A stretch of DNA of 64,000 bases from Actinoallomurus sp048498315 (GTDB lineage Bacteria; Actinomycetota; Actinomycetes; Streptosporangiales; Streptosporangiaceae). Positions 32,612 through 41,510 of this stretch are shown in pieces. Under the pieces are notes generated by a model, which was given only the letters and a program-made list of their open reading frames with translations, searched no databases and had not been told where the DNA came from. The DNA is taken from assembly GCA_048498315.1 (NCBI GenBank), contig JBEHYF010000008.1, positions 1-64,000 on the forward strand, in the 5' to 3' direction. The position numbers and the translations under genes were made by a program. Numbering within the stretch: position 1 is the stretch's first letter; every line of letters starts with the position of its first letter.

Positions 32612-34198
32612 GTGTACGACTACGTGATCGTCGGCGCCGGCAGCGCGGGCTGCGTGCTCGCCGACCGGCTCAGCGCGGATCCCGGCACGAAGGTCCTGCT
32701 CCTGGAGGCCGGACCGCCCGACACCGCCCCCGAGATCCACATCCCGGCCGGCATCCAGGCCCTGTTCAAGGGCCCGTACGACTGGGACTACACGACCGCG
32801 CCGCAACAGCACGCGGCCGGCCGCACCGTCTACTGGCCGCGCGGCCGCACCCTCGGCGGCAGCTCGTCCACGAACGCGATGATCTACATCCGCGGCAACC
32901 GCCACGACTTCGACACCTGGCGGGACGAGTACGGCTGCAAGGGCTGGGGCTACGCCGACCTGCTGCCGTACTTCAAGCGCGCCGAGGACCAGCAGCGCGG
33001 CGCGTCCGACTACCACGGCCAAGGTGGTCCGCTGCGCGTGGAGGACCTGCGGTACAAGCACCCGCTGACCCGCGCGTGGGTCGAGTCGGCGACCGCGTTC
33101 GGCCTGCCCGCCAACGACGACTTCAACGGCGCGCGGCAGGAGGGGGTCGGCTTCTACCAGGTGACGCAGCGGCGCGGCCGGCGTTGCTCCACGGCCGACG
33201 CCTACCTGTCCCGCGCCGCCGGCCGTCCGAACCTCACGATCACCACCGACGCCCTGGTCACCAGGGTCGTGGTCGAGAAGGGCCGGGCGACCGGCGTCCG
33301 TTACCTCAGCGAGGGGCGCGAGCAGCAGGTACGCGCCGCGCGCGAGGTCATCCTGTCCGGGGGAGCGGTCAACTCGCCACAGCTTCTCATGCTGTCCGGG
33401 ATCGGCCCTGCCGACCATCTGCGGTCGCTGGGCATCGACGTCGTGCTCGACCAGCCTGCGGTGGGCACCGGCCTGCAGGACCACCCGATCGTGCCGATGC
33501 TGTGGCACACGCCGGGGAAGAAGGCCATCTGGGAGGGCGTCAACACCCGCAACTTCCTGCTGTACCAGACGCTCGGCCGCGGCCCGTACGCCTCGAACGT
33601 CGCTGAGGCGGGCGGGTTCGTCCGGACGAAACCGGACCTGCCGGCGCCGGACCTGCAGTACCACGTGCTGGCCACCCCCTTCCTCGACCAGGGCCTGGCC
33701 GATCCGGACAAGCGGATGATCAGCGTCTTCGTCACCGTGGTGGAGGTGGCGAGCCGCGGCCGGATCACGCTGCGCTCCGCCGACCCGCGCTGGAAGCCGG
33801 TCATCGACCCGGACTACCTGGCCGAGGAGGCGGACATGGACGTCATGCTGGCCGGCATGGCACAGGCGAGGGACATCTGCTCCACCGCGCCGCTGGTCAA
33901 GATCACCGCTGGCGAGTTCGCTCCGGGCGAGTTCGCCGACGATCTGCCCGACTGGGTGCGCGGCCAGGTGACGACGCTCTTCCACCCCACCAGCACGTGC
34001 GCCATGGGCGGCACCGACGACGCCGTCTGCGACCCGGAGCTGCGCGTCCGCGGCGTCGAGGGCCTGCGCGTCGTCGACGCGTCCGTGATGCCGGCGGTGC
34101 CGCGCGGCAACACGAACGCGCCGACCATCGCGATAGCCGAGCGGGCCGCCGACCTGATCGCCGGCGGTCCGCTGCTGCCCCCTGTGGAATTCACCTGA
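32612..34198 (+). CDS. GMC-family FAD oxidoreductase (choline dehydrogenase-like)
   Basis: 528 residues; GTG start with AGGAGG at 32601-32606. FAD-binding VYDYVIVGAGSAGCVLADRL and LLLEAG; GMC signature 1 GRTLGGSSSTNAMIYIRG; signature 2 SGGAVNSPQLLMLSGIGP; C-terminal active-site region LFHPTSTCAMGG and VPRGNTNAPTIAIAERAADLI. It oxidises a primary alcohol to the aldehyde. The substrate is not fixed: BetA-like choline or an aliphatic/PEG-type alcohol. The convergent gene at 34924 is an aldehyde dehydrogenase, which would fit a two-step alcohol-to-acid route, although they are not in one operon. Confidence 0.9.
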   Translation: MYDYVIVGAGSAGCVLADRLSADPGTKVLLLEAGPPDTAPEIHIPAGIQALFKGPYDWDYTTAPQQHAAGRTVYWPRGRTLGGSSSTNAMIYIRGNRHDFDTWRDEYGCKGWGYADLLPYFKRAEDQQRGASDYHGQGGPLRVEDLRYKHPLTRAWVESATAFGLPANDDFNGARQEGVGFYQVTQRRGRRCSTADAYLSRAAGRPNLTITTDALVTRVVVEKGRATGVRYLSEGREQQVRAAREVILSGGAVNSPQLLMLSGIGPADHLRSLGIDVVLDQPAVGTGLQDHPIVPMLWHTPGKKAIWEGVNTRNFLLYQTLGRGPYASNVAEAGGFVRTKPDLPAPDLQYHVLATPFLDQGLADPDKRMISVFVTVVEVASRGRITLRSADPRWKPVIDPDYLAEEADMDVMLAGMAQARDICSTAPLVKITAGEFAPGEFADDLPDWVRGQVTTLFHPTSTCAMGGTDDAVCDPELRVRGVEGLRVVDASVMPAVPRGNTNAPTIAIAERAADLIAGGPLLPPVEFT

Positions 34199-34381
34199 GA
34201 GCCGACCCGGAGCCGGGACGGCGTCGCCGTCCGCGACGGCCGGCGTCCCCGCGCTGCGCTTCCCCGGCCGGAGCGACGGCGGTCATGCCGGTGCAGGCCC
34301 GCACGCCCGCGACGGATCCCGCCCGAACGGAGGGCGCCCGTACCAGGCGGGATCCGATGTGGGGCATGGGCCCCCAGTGGC

Positions 34382-34483
34382 TCACCGCCTCCGGAGCCGC
34401 CGAATGCGGCGGGCCTTCGTGGCCGCGGCGCGCAGGTCGCGCTCGTACTCGTCGATGATGGCCCGGAGGATGTCGGGATGCAT
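34382..34483 (-). CDS. 33-residue basic microprotein
   Basis: MHPDILRAIIDEYERDLRAA followed by ATKARRIRRLRRR. The ATG at 34483 has AAGGAGCA at good spacing. It is an amphipathic helix with an acidic first half and an Arg-rich tail. Very short proteins of this shape (MNPELL...-type N-terminus, basic C-terminus) recur in actinomycetes, but I do not know a function. Supported by the strong RBS and by amino-acid composition. Confidence 0.5.
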   Translation of the reverse strand: MHPDILRAIIDEYERDLRAAATKARRIRRLRRR

Positions 34484-34923
34484 CGTCTGTGCTCCTTGCG
34501 GTGCGGGCCGGCCGGTCCGGTCTCGCACTCTCAAGGTTCGTCCTAAGGCGGGTGCCGCCACATCGGGACAATGCCTCATCCTCGCCGTACGGCCGCCTTA
34601 GCCGCCGCCGGCCGCCTTAGGCATGGGGCGGGCGTTCGGCACGGCGTGGGACCGCGTGCCGCCGCACCCGGAGTCGCCGGCGCCGGTTCCGCCGCCGGTG
34701 CCACCGCCACGCCCGTCGAGGCCGGCGCCGCGCGGCACGATCACCCGCAGCCTGCCGGGGCGAGGTCGCCGGACGCCGGCCGGCGCGAACGCCGTGCGCC
34801 ACAGCGGCCCGGCAAGCCGCGGCGCGCACCGGCCGTCCCGCGGCGCCTCCAGGCGGACGTGGCACGGCGGCCCTGCGGCGGCCCGGTACGCGCCGCCCTC
34901 CGGTCCGGAGTCCCGGCCCGCGG
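34484..34923. other. Non-coding stretch between the microprotein and the aldehyde dehydrogenase
   Basis: 440 bases with no convincing gene. It contains two copies of GGCCGCCTTAG (34591-34601 and 34610-34620) and a CCTAAGG-like copy near 34540. The frames across it translate to Arg/Pro/Gly-rich shadows. Confidence 0.4.
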
Positions 34924-36426
34924 CTACTTGTACCGCTTGCCGTGCAGCATGTTGACCAGCTGCAACACCCTGGCCATGTCCTTTTCACCGCGGTCGAACG
35001 ACGCCAGGTTCATCGGCGGGGAGAACCGCTGCCGCGTGATGGCCTTGGCACGGGCGAACTCGCGCAGCCCGTCCGCGCCGTGGATACGGCCGAAGCCGGA
35101 GTCGCCCACCCCGCCGAACGGCAGTGCGGGCACGGTCGCGAACGCGATGACCGCGTTGATCGACGTCATGCCGCTGCGCATGCGGCGCGCCGCCGCCATC
35201 GCCCGCCTGCGGTTGCGGGCGAAGACGGTGCCGGCCAGGCCGTACGACGTCGCGTTGGCGCGCTCGACGGCCTCGTCCACCGACGCCACGCGGTGCACGG
35301 TTACGGTCGGGCCGAACGTCTCCTCGCGCACGGCCGCGGAGTCGTCCGGGACGTCGGTGAGTACGACCGGCTCGACGTACGGCTCCTTGACCGAGGCGGC
35401 GCCGCCGATGAGCGGCCGTCCGCCGTGCTCGACGGCGTCGTCGATGTGCCGCCTGATGACGTCGAGCTGGCCCGGCATCGTGATCGGACCGTAGGCGGCG
35501 CGGCGGTCGTCGCCGGGCCGCAGTTCCTTCGCCCGCTCGGTGAGGCGGGAGACGAAGGCGTCATAAACGCTGTCGACGACGTAGACGCGCTCGACGCCGA
35601 CGCAGGTCTGACCCGCGTTCGACATCGCGCCCCACAGCGCGGCCTCGGCCGCGGCGTCGAGGTCGGCGTCGGCGTCGACGATGAAGGCGTCCTTGCCGCC
35701 GCACTCGGCGACGATCGGGGTGAGCCGTTCTGCGCAGGCGGCCATCACCGTGCGGGCGGTCCGCGCCGACCCGGTGAAGGCGATCTTGTCGACGGCGCCA
35801 GAGGCCAGCGCCGCGCCGGTCTCGCCGAACCCGGTCACGACCTGCAGCACCGGCTGCTCGGGCACCACGCGGCCGACGATCTCCGCGAGCAGCAGCCCGA
35901 CGCCCGGGGTGAACTCCGAGGGCTTGAACACGACCGCATTGCCGGCCGCCAGCGCGTACCCGATCGAGCCCATCGGCGTGAAGATCGGGTAGTTCCAGGG
36001 GCCGATGACGCCGACGACGCCCAGCGGCTGGTACTCCAGCACGCACCTGTGGTTGATCGCCATGAACCCGGGGGATACGCGGCGTGGGCCGAGCACCTTC
36101 CGCGCGTTGCGCGCCGCCCAGTCGAGGTGCGTGATCGCCATGACCACCTCGAGCTGGGCGTCCTCCACGGGCTTGCCGGTCTCGGAGTGGATGAGCATCG
36201 CCATGCGGTTGAGCGCGCGGGTCAGTGCGCCCTTGATGTTCAGCAGCCGGGTGCGGCGCTCCTTCCAGCCCAGGCCGGCCCACCACGAAGCGGCGGTGCG
36301 GGCCCGCTCGATCGCGGCGTTCACCGCCTCGGCGTCGTGGATCGGGTGCTCGCCGACGACCTCGCCGGTCGCCGGGTTGAGGGAGCGGAACGTCGCAGCG
36401 GTCTTCTCGTCCACGGTCGCGGTCAT
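34924..36426 (-). CDS. NAD(P)-dependent aldehyde dehydrogenase (succinate-semialdehyde type)
   Basis: 500 residues. Catalytic Cys in NAGQTCVGVERVYV, general base Glu in IVAECGGKDAFI, NAD-binding PWNYPIFTPMGSIGYALAAGNAVVFKPSE and FTGSARTARTV, C-terminal PFGGVGDSGFGRIHG. It is closest in feel to actinobacterial 'succinic semialdehyde dehydrogenase' GabD2-like proteins, but specificity is uncertain. An AGTAA/TTACT dyad lies in its promoter, and a TetR gene is close by on the same strand. Confidence 0.92.
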   Translation of the reverse strand: MTATVDEKTAATFRSLNPATGEVVGEHPIHDAEAVNAAIERARTAASWWAGLGWKERRTRLLNIKGALTRALNRMAMLIHSETGKPVEDAQLEVVMAITHLDWAARNARKVLGPRRVSPGFMAINHRCVLEYQPLGVVGVIGPWNYPIFTPMGSIGYALAAGNAVVFKPSEFTPGVGLLLAEIVGRVVPEQPVLQVVTGFGETGAALASGAVDKIAFTGSARTARTVMAACAERLTPIVAECGGKDAFIVDADADLDAAAEAALWGAMSNAGQTCVGVERVYVVDSVYDAFVSRLTERAKELRPGDDRRAAYGPITMPGQLDVIRRHIDDAVEHGGRPLIGGAASVKEPYVEPVVLTDVPDDSAAVREETFGPTVTVHRVASVDEAVERANATSYGLAGTVFARNRRRAMAAARRMRSGMTSINAVIAFATVPALPFGGVGDSGFGRIHGADGLREFARAKAITRQRFSPPMNLASFDRGEKDMARVLQLVNMLHGKRYK

Positions 36427-36457
36427 CGGCCACCATCCAGAGGGTTCGTGTTGCGGA

Positions 36458-36474
36458 GTAAATTACCGCTTACT
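36458..36474. promoter_or_regulatory. AGTAA-N7-TTACT dyad in the aldehyde dehydrogenase promoter
   Basis: A short inverted repeat, 32 bases upstream of the minus-strand start at 36426, in an AT-rich island (GTAAATTACCGCTTAC) that contrasts with the surrounding GC. It is a candidate TetR-type operator; the TetR encoded at 37392-37964 is the nearest candidate. Confidence 0.4.
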
Positions 36475-36586
36475 TCCCGTGATGGACAGGAGGGGGACGA
36501 ATCGCCACGGTCACCGGCGAGGCGAACGGCGGCACGGCGCCGGAGCCGGCGATTCCCCCGGCCGCCGAACGGCGGACGGCTTCGTC

Positions 36587-37387
36587 TCAGCCGAGGCGGC
36601 CCGCGCCCTGCCAGAAGCGGAAGAACTCGTAGCCCAGCGCCACGAGGTACTGGTTGATGCCGAACACGTCGGTCACGTGGTACACGCCGGAGAAGAACGC
36701 CCGGTTGACCACCGGGATCCACAGCAGCGCAAGCAGCACCATGAACGCATAGCCGCCGATCTGGTCGGCCTGCCGAACCCACGGGCGCGGCAGGTACGGC
36801 TCGACGATGCCGAAGCCGTCCAGGCCCGGCACCGGCAGCAGGTTGAGCAGCGCCGCCGTGACCTGAAGGAATGCGAGGAACGCCAGGCCGGACCAGAACA
36901 GCAGGTGCGTCGTGTCCTTGGCCAGGTCGCTGACGACCAGCCCGAGCACGATCGCGAACACCAGGTTGGCGAGCGGCCCGGCCGCCGAGATCAGGCTGTG
37001 CCGGATCTTCCCGGGGATCGCACCGCGGTTGATGTAGACTGCGCCGCCGGGCAGGCCGATGCCGCCGAGCAGCACGAACAGCACCGGCAGCAGGAAGCTC
37101 AGGGTGATGTCGCCGTACTTGAGGGGGTTCAGCGTCAGGTAGCCGTTGGTCGCGACGCTTCGGTCGCCCGAGCGCCAGGCGAAGAACGCGTGGCCGAACT
37201 CGTGCAGGCATAGCGACACGATCCAGCCGCTGACGACGAACACGAACAGCAGCATCCGGGCGGTGCGCTCGGGGATCATGCCGTACCTCCAGACCGCCAG
37301 CCCGGACAGCACGAAGACGCCGACCGCGAACAGGAACACCGGGCTGGGGCGCACGGCCGTCGACCGCAGCGCGCGTACGTTGGTCAT
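36587..37387 (-). CDS. Site-2 protease family (M50) intramembrane metalloprotease
   Basis: 266 residues, about six transmembrane helices. Zinc site HEFGHAFFAW (HExxH) in the second helix and the distal Asp in NLLPVPGLDGFG. It lacks the PDZ domain of RseP and so belongs to the minimal S2P/Rip3-like or M50B group. It starts 4 bases after the TetR stop, so the two are co-transcribed. Substrate unknown; these proteases cut anti-sigma factors or other membrane proteins. Confidence 0.9.
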   Translation of the reverse strand: MTNVRALRSTAVRPSPVFLFAVGVFVLSGLAVWRYGMIPERTARMLLFVFVVSGWIVSLCLHEFGHAFFAWRSGDRSVATNGYLTLNPLKYGDITLSFLLPVLFVLLGGIGLPGGAVYINRGAIPGKIRHSLISAAGPLANLVFAIVLGLVVSDLAKDTTHLLFWSGLAFLAFLQVTAALLNLLPVPGLDGFGIVEPYLPRPWVRQADQIGGYAFMVLLALLWIPVVNRAFFSGVYHVTDVFGINQYLVALGYEFFRFWQGAGRLG

Positions 37388-37391
37388 CGAG

Positions 37392-37964
37392 TCACTTGCT
37401 CTCTACGAGGGCGGGGACGACATAGGTGCGCAGGAACGCGCGGGGCTCCTCCGGGTGCGGCAGGGCGATCAGTGAGGAGGTGATCCGGAACAGGAACTCC
37501 ACCGCGCCCTCGACCGTGATCTCGGCGCGCAGCAGGCCCTCCCGCTGCGCCGCGTCGAAGTAGGGCCGCACGCGGTCGGCGCACAGGCTCAGCACGCGCC
37601 CGGCCGCGCCGACGACGGCCGCCTGGGTGTGGCCGGTTGCCTCCGACGTCGGCAGCGAGGCCACCCGCGGCTCGCCGCGCACGAAGCCGACCGCGTCGAC
37701 GATGCCCTCGACGATCGCGTCCGGGACGGAGCGCTCCGTGCCGAGGCGCCCGGCCAGCCGGTCGAGGAAGCGCCGCAGGTCGCGCAGCAGGACTTCGAGG
37801 ATCACCTCATCCCGGCCGCCGGCGAAGCTGCGGTAGACCGTCGCGCGCGACACGCCGGCCGCGGCGGCGATGTCCTCGACGGTCGTCCTGCCGACGCCGT
37901 AGCGCGCGAAACAGCCCTCGGCGGCGTCGACGATCCGCTCGCGGACTCCCGTGGCCTGCGGCAT
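37392..37964 (-). CDS. TetR-family transcriptional regulator
   Basis: 190 residues. N-terminal HTH (RERIVDAAEGCFARYGVGRTTVEDIAAAAGVSRATVYRSFAGGRDEV) followed by the helical ligand domain. First gene of a two-gene unit with the S2P protease. It may control that unit and perhaps the aldehyde dehydrogenase further down on the same strand; effector unknown. Confidence 0.92.
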   Translation of the reverse strand: MPQATGVRERIVDAAEGCFARYGVGRTTVEDIAAAAGVSRATVYRSFAGGRDEVILEVLLRDLRRFLDRLAGRLGTERSVPDAIVEGIVDAVGFVRGEPRVASLPTSEATGHTQAAVVGAAGRVLSLCADRVRPYFDAAQREGLLRAEITVEGAVEFLFRITSSLIALPHPEEPRAFLRTYVVPALVESK

Positions 37965-38048
37965 GCCTCGCAGCGTACCGGCACCCCGAGGCGCTCGGCG
38001 GGCGGCCGTTCCGTGGAAGTCCGCCCTCCGATCAGGCGATCCGGCGGG

Positions 38049-38708
38049 TCAGAACAGGGTGTCGTCGCGTTCGATGCCGCGCAGGGCGTCGTAGTCGAGC
38101 GTGACGCAGCTGATGCCGCGGTCTTCGGCGAGCACGCGCGCCTGCGGCTTGATCTCCTGCGCGGCGAAGATGCCGCGGACCGGCGCGAGCAGCGGGTCGC
38201 GGTTGAGCAGCTCCAGGTAGCGCGTGAGCTGCTCGACGCCGTCGATCTCGCCGCGCCGCTTGATCTCGACGGCGACGGTGGCGCTGTTCTCGTCGCGGCA
38301 CAGGATGTCGACCGGCCCGATCGCGGTCGGGTACTCGCGGCGGATCAGCTTCCAGCCCTCGCCGAGCGTCGTGATGTGCTCGGCCAGCAGCTCCTGCAGG
38401 TGTGCCTCGACGCCGTCCTTGCGCAGACCCGGGTCGACGCCGAGCTTGTGGCTGGAGTCGTGCAGGATCTCCTCGATCGTGAGGATCAGCTGCTCGCCGG
38501 ACTTGCCGTGCGTGACCGTCCACCGGCGCTCTTCCTCCTTGAGGGTGCACGGCGGGTTCATCCAGTTGAGCGGCTTGTACGCGCGGTCGTCGGCGTGCAC
38601 CGACACCGATCCGTCCGCCTTGATGAGGATGAGCCGTGGGGCCGTCGGCAGGTGGGCGGTGAGCTTGCCGATGTAGTCGACGCTGCAGCGGGCGATGACG
38701 AGGCGCAC
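38049..38708 (-). CDS. nucS: Mismatch-specific endonuclease NucS/EndoMS
   Basis: 219 residues. An N-terminal DNA-binding half-barrel (VRLVIARCSVDYIGKLTAHLPTAPRLILIKADGSVSVHAD) and a C-terminal RecB-like nuclease with catalytic Asp/Glu/Lys in GPVDILCRDENSATVAVEIKRRGEI. It ends RDDTLF, the short motif that binds the beta sliding clamp. NucS replaces MutS/MutL mismatch repair in most actinobacteria. GTG start at 38708; AGCCTA (TAGGCT on the minus strand, 38717-38722) ends 8 bases before it with no RBS, so it is probably leaderless. Confidence 0.96.
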   Translation of the reverse strand: MRLVIARCSVDYIGKLTAHLPTAPRLILIKADGSVSVHADDRAYKPLNWMNPPCTLKEEERRWTVTHGKSGEQLILTIEEILHDSSHKLGVDPGLRKDGVEAHLQELLAEHITTLGEGWKLIRREYPTAIGPVDILCRDENSATVAVEIKRRGEIDGVEQLTRYLELLNRDPLLAPVRGIFAAQEIKPQARVLAEDRGISCVTLDYDALRGIERDDTLF

Positions 38709-38716
38709 GGCAGGCC

Positions 38717-38722
38717 AGCCTA
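38717..38722 (-). promoter_or_regulatory. -10 element of the nucS leaderless promoter
   Basis: TAGGCT on the minus strand, 8 bases before the GTG start of nucS. Confidence 0.45.
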
Positions 38723-38839
38723 GTGCCCGCGCGGCCGCCGCGTGCCGAGACGGTGCCGGACGGCGGCCCGATCCCCGGCGGCGTGCTCGGTTCTCCGGTA
38801 CCCGGCGGGATGACCGCGCGGCACAGGGATGAGAGAGGG

Positions 38840-38867
38840 GTGGGCGCCGGCGGTCGCCGGCGCCCAC
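38840..38867 (-). terminator. Intrinsic terminator of the GH29 gene
   Basis: GTGGGCGCCGG (38840-38850) and CCGGCGCCCAC (38857-38867) form a perfect 11-bp stem with a 6-nt loop, 22 bases after the fucosidase stop. On the minus strand it is followed by a CCCCTCTCTC tract rather than a T run. Confidence 0.65.
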
Positions 38868-38889
38868 GATCACCGCCGCGGCAGGCGGC

Positions 38890-41178
38890 TCAGCGCCAGT
38901 TCACCTTGAAGACCCACGCGTACCGGCCGGTCCGCTGGGCGGCGGGCGGTACGTCGATGGTCAGCGTGCCGTTGCTCATCGTCCAGTGCAGCGGCGCGCC
39001 GTGGTAGCCGAGCAGGGTGATGTCCTGGCCGGGCCTGATCGGCACCGGCGCGTTCACGACGACCTGGTCGCCCGGCCGGGCCAGCGACGTGATGTAGAAC
39101 GCCTTGTTCGGCGCGACGGTGAACCTGATGTTCGCGCCCGCCGACGACTCGCGCGACCAGTACGTCGTGTTGTAGATCGCCTCCCCGTTGACCTTCAGCC
39201 AGGCGCCGATCTCGCGGAGCCGGTCCTGCATCACCTGCGGGATCGTGCCGTCGGCGCGCGGACCGATGTCGAGCAGGAAGTTGCCGTTCTTGCTCACGAT
39301 GTCGACGAGATCCTGTACGGCCTCCTCGCCGGTCATGTAAGCGCTGTCGGGAGTCGCGGAGTTGTAGCCGTAGGAGAACGGATCGAGCCCGCGGCTGGCC
39401 TCCCACTTGGCCACGACCGTGTCGCCGTACTTGGCGTATTCCGGCGTCGTGTAGTCGTGCTCCGGGATGCCGCACCGGTCGTCGTAGGTGACCTGCTTGC
39501 CCTGCTGGGCCGCGTGGTTGAGGAAGTCGGCGAAGACCGAGCGGGGAGCGGCGGGGGTCCCGATGTCGCACCACATGATGTCGGGGCTGTACTGGTGGAT
39601 CAGCTCCTCCATCTGCGGTGCCTGGTAGTCGGTGACGTAGTCGTTCACCGGCTTGTAGCCGGTATAGGGGACCGGCTGCCCGGTGTAGGGGTTCTGCGGG
39701 CCGTGGCCCATCCACGGGTCCGCCGGGTTGTACCACTCCGGCAGCGAGTAGTAGACGCCCGGGTGGATGCCGGGCGTGTACTTGCGGGCGGCGGCGAAGA
39801 GGGCGCCCACCAGGTCGCGGTGCGGCCCCATCTTCACCGAGTTGCGGTCGCTCACCTTCGTGTCGAACAACGCGAAGCCCTCATGGTGTTTCGACGTCAG
39901 CACGAAGTACTTCGCCCCGGCCTGCTGGAACAGCCGCACCCACGCCTTCGGATCCCACTTCGCCGCGGTGAACTGCGGAATGAAGGAGTCGTAATCGAAA
40001 TCCTTGCCGTACTTCTGCGCGTGGTAGGCGTAGGTCGGGTCGTTCGGGTCGTTCATGTGTTGCCAGTACCATTCGGCGTACTCCTTGCCGACCGGCGCCC
40101 AGGCCGGCACGGAGTAGACACCCCAGTGGATGAAGATGCCGAACTTGGCGTTGTCGAACCAGTCCGGCGCCTGGTGCTGCGACAGCGACGCGTCGGTGGC
40201 CTCGTACGGCGGGATGCCGACGTGCACCGTGAGGTCCTGCGCCGCCGACGTGCTCGCGCCGACGCGCGCGACGACCTTCCCCGGCACCGGCGTGCCCGCG
40301 GCCATCGGCTGGTCGGGCGCGATCCCGATCTCCACCTGCTGCGCGTCGCCCGGCGCGAGCCACCGGACGGTCGCCGGCCGGACCGTGCGCACACCCGGAG
40401 CGTCGACGGTGACCCTCGCCTCGTGGCCGGGGCTCAGCCACTGGTCGCCGATGTTCTGCACCGTCGCCTGGACGACCTGAATGTTCTTCGCCATCGTCTT
40501 GGTCGTCGACACGGCGCCGCCGACCCGGACGGCGTACCCGTGCACGGCGGGCTGCAACGACAGCGCGAACACGTGCATGCTCGACGTGCCCGCGACAGGC
40601 CGCGCAGTCGTCGGGAGCGTGATCGAGGTGGCCTCGCGCGCCGGGTCGAGCCAGATCGAGAGCGGGAAGATGGCGACCGGGTGTGCGTCGGTGCCGGTGG
40701 GGCTGTAGCGGTACGCCGCAGTCACCGCGCCGCTGCCGCCGGTGTACCAGTCGGGGGCGCTGAGCGACGCCTGCGTCGTGCCGCCGTCGGCGTAGTGCAC
40801 CGTGGCCGTGCCGCCCGCCTGCCCGTAGCTGGAGGCGGCGAGCACGTACGCGGTCACGTAGTGGCCGCGCGGGACGGCGATGTCCTGCCCGAGCGCGACG
40901 ACGTTGTCGTTCCCGGCCGCGGCCGGGAAGTCGTACCGGACGCCGTCCAGCGTCACGGTGCCCGCGGCGGGCATCTGGTCGGCGGGGAAGGAATAGTGGC
41001 TGCCATCGAAGTCGGCCTGACCAGGGCTCGCCCCGATCCCATCATTGTCGACATAACCGGTCAGGGGGACCGGGACGGGATCCGTGCCCTGCTGAGCCGG
41101 GGCCAGGGCGGCCGTGGCCGCCGTCCCCGACATCAGGAGGGCGCCGACGAGACCCGCGGCGACTATGGCCCTGCGCAT
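38890..41178 (-). CDS. Secreted GH29 alpha-L-fucosidase with accessory beta domains
   Basis: 762 residues. ATG at 41178 with GGAGG upstream; Sec signal MRRAIVAAGLVGALLMSGTA. Residues ~35-225 are a beta-sandwich of the carbohydrate-binding type, ~225-340 an Ig-like domain (QNIGDQWLSPGHEARVTVDA), ~345-690 the GH29 TIM barrel (DWFDNAKFGIFIHWGVYSVP, LTSKHHEGFALFDTK) and the rest a C-terminal beta domain. The probable nucleophile is Asp538 in DIMWCDIGTP, where GH29 has the catalytic Asp after a Trp. It releases L-fucose outside the cell. It is a single-gene unit with its own terminator and an upstream long inverted repeat, so it may be sugar-inducible (inference). Confidence 0.9.
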   Translation of the reverse strand: MRRAIVAAGLVGALLMSGTAATAALAPAQQGTDPVPVPLTGYVDNDGIGASPGQADFDGSHYSFPADQMPAAGTVTLDGVRYDFPAAAGNDNVVALGQDIAVPRGHYVTAYVLAASSYGQAGGTATVHYADGGTTQASLSAPDWYTGGSGAVTAAYRYSPTGTDAHPVAIFPLSIWLDPAREATSITLPTTARPVAGTSSMHVFALSLQPAVHGYAVRVGGAVSTTKTMAKNIQVVQATVQNIGDQWLSPGHEARVTVDAPGVRTVRPATVRWLAPGDAQQVEIGIAPDQPMAAGTPVPGKVVARVGASTSAAQDLTVHVGIPPYEATDASLSQHQAPDWFDNAKFGIFIHWGVYSVPAWAPVGKEYAEWYWQHMNDPNDPTYAYHAQKYGKDFDYDSFIPQFTAAKWDPKAWVRLFQQAGAKYFVLTSKHHEGFALFDTKVSDRNSVKMGPHRDLVGALFAAARKYTPGIHPGVYYSLPEWYNPADPWMGHGPQNPYTGQPVPYTGYKPVNDYVTDYQAPQMEELIHQYSPDIMWCDIGTPAAPRSVFADFLNHAAQQGKQVTYDDRCGIPEHDYTTPEYAKYGDTVVAKWEASRGLDPFSYGYNSATPDSAYMTGEEAVQDLVDIVSKNGNFLLDIGPRADGTIPQVMQDRLREIGAWLKVNGEAIYNTTYWSRESSAGANIRFTVAPNKAFYITSLARPGDQVVVNAPVPIRPGQDITLLGYHGAPLHWTMSNGTLTIDVPPAAQRTGRYAWVFKVNWR

Positions 41179-41203
41179 GAAACCTCCAGGGACTCGCAGC
41201 GAT

Positions 41204-41278
41204 ACATCCGACCACAATGGTGGAATCAATGCGTTCTCCCGGTTCAAAGCGGTTGTGAGCGGGCGATAGGTCGGATGT
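41204..41278. promoter_or_regulatory. Distant 10-bp inverted repeat upstream of the fucosidase gene
   Basis: ACATCCGACC (41204-41213) and its exact reverse complement GGTCGGATGT (41269-41278) are 55 bases apart. Between them is a relatively AT-rich stretch (GAATCAATGCGTTCTCCCGG, then TTCAAAGCGG) that probably holds the promoter. No regulator gene is adjacent. The remaining ~230 bases up to 41510 show no gene. Confidence 0.4.
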
Positions 41279-41510
41279 CTTCTGGATCGTCCGTTCTGGC
41301 GCCGCCCCTGTCAAGGCCCTCGCCCAGGCGCCCCGCCCGCCGGCGCCTACACCGGTGCGGGTGGTGGCCTCGTGCGGCTCCGCGGTGGCGTTCTCGGTGA
41401 GGGGCGGAGCGGCCGGTTGTGGCCGAACGCCGGACGCCCGCAACGGGAGTGCCGCGTTCGGCCGGGGCTCTTGAACCGGCCCGGCGGGCCGGTCTGCGAG
41501 ACTGCCGACC

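Noticed and set aside
34571..35494. 307-codon plus-strand frame
   Set aside because: Its second half is antisense to the aldehyde dehydrogenase and its first half is Arg/Pro/Ala shadow.
38986..41400. 804-codon plus-strand frame opposite the fucosidase
   Set aside because: Arg/Val/His-rich shadow; the minus strand holds a complete GH29 protein with signal peptide and RBS.
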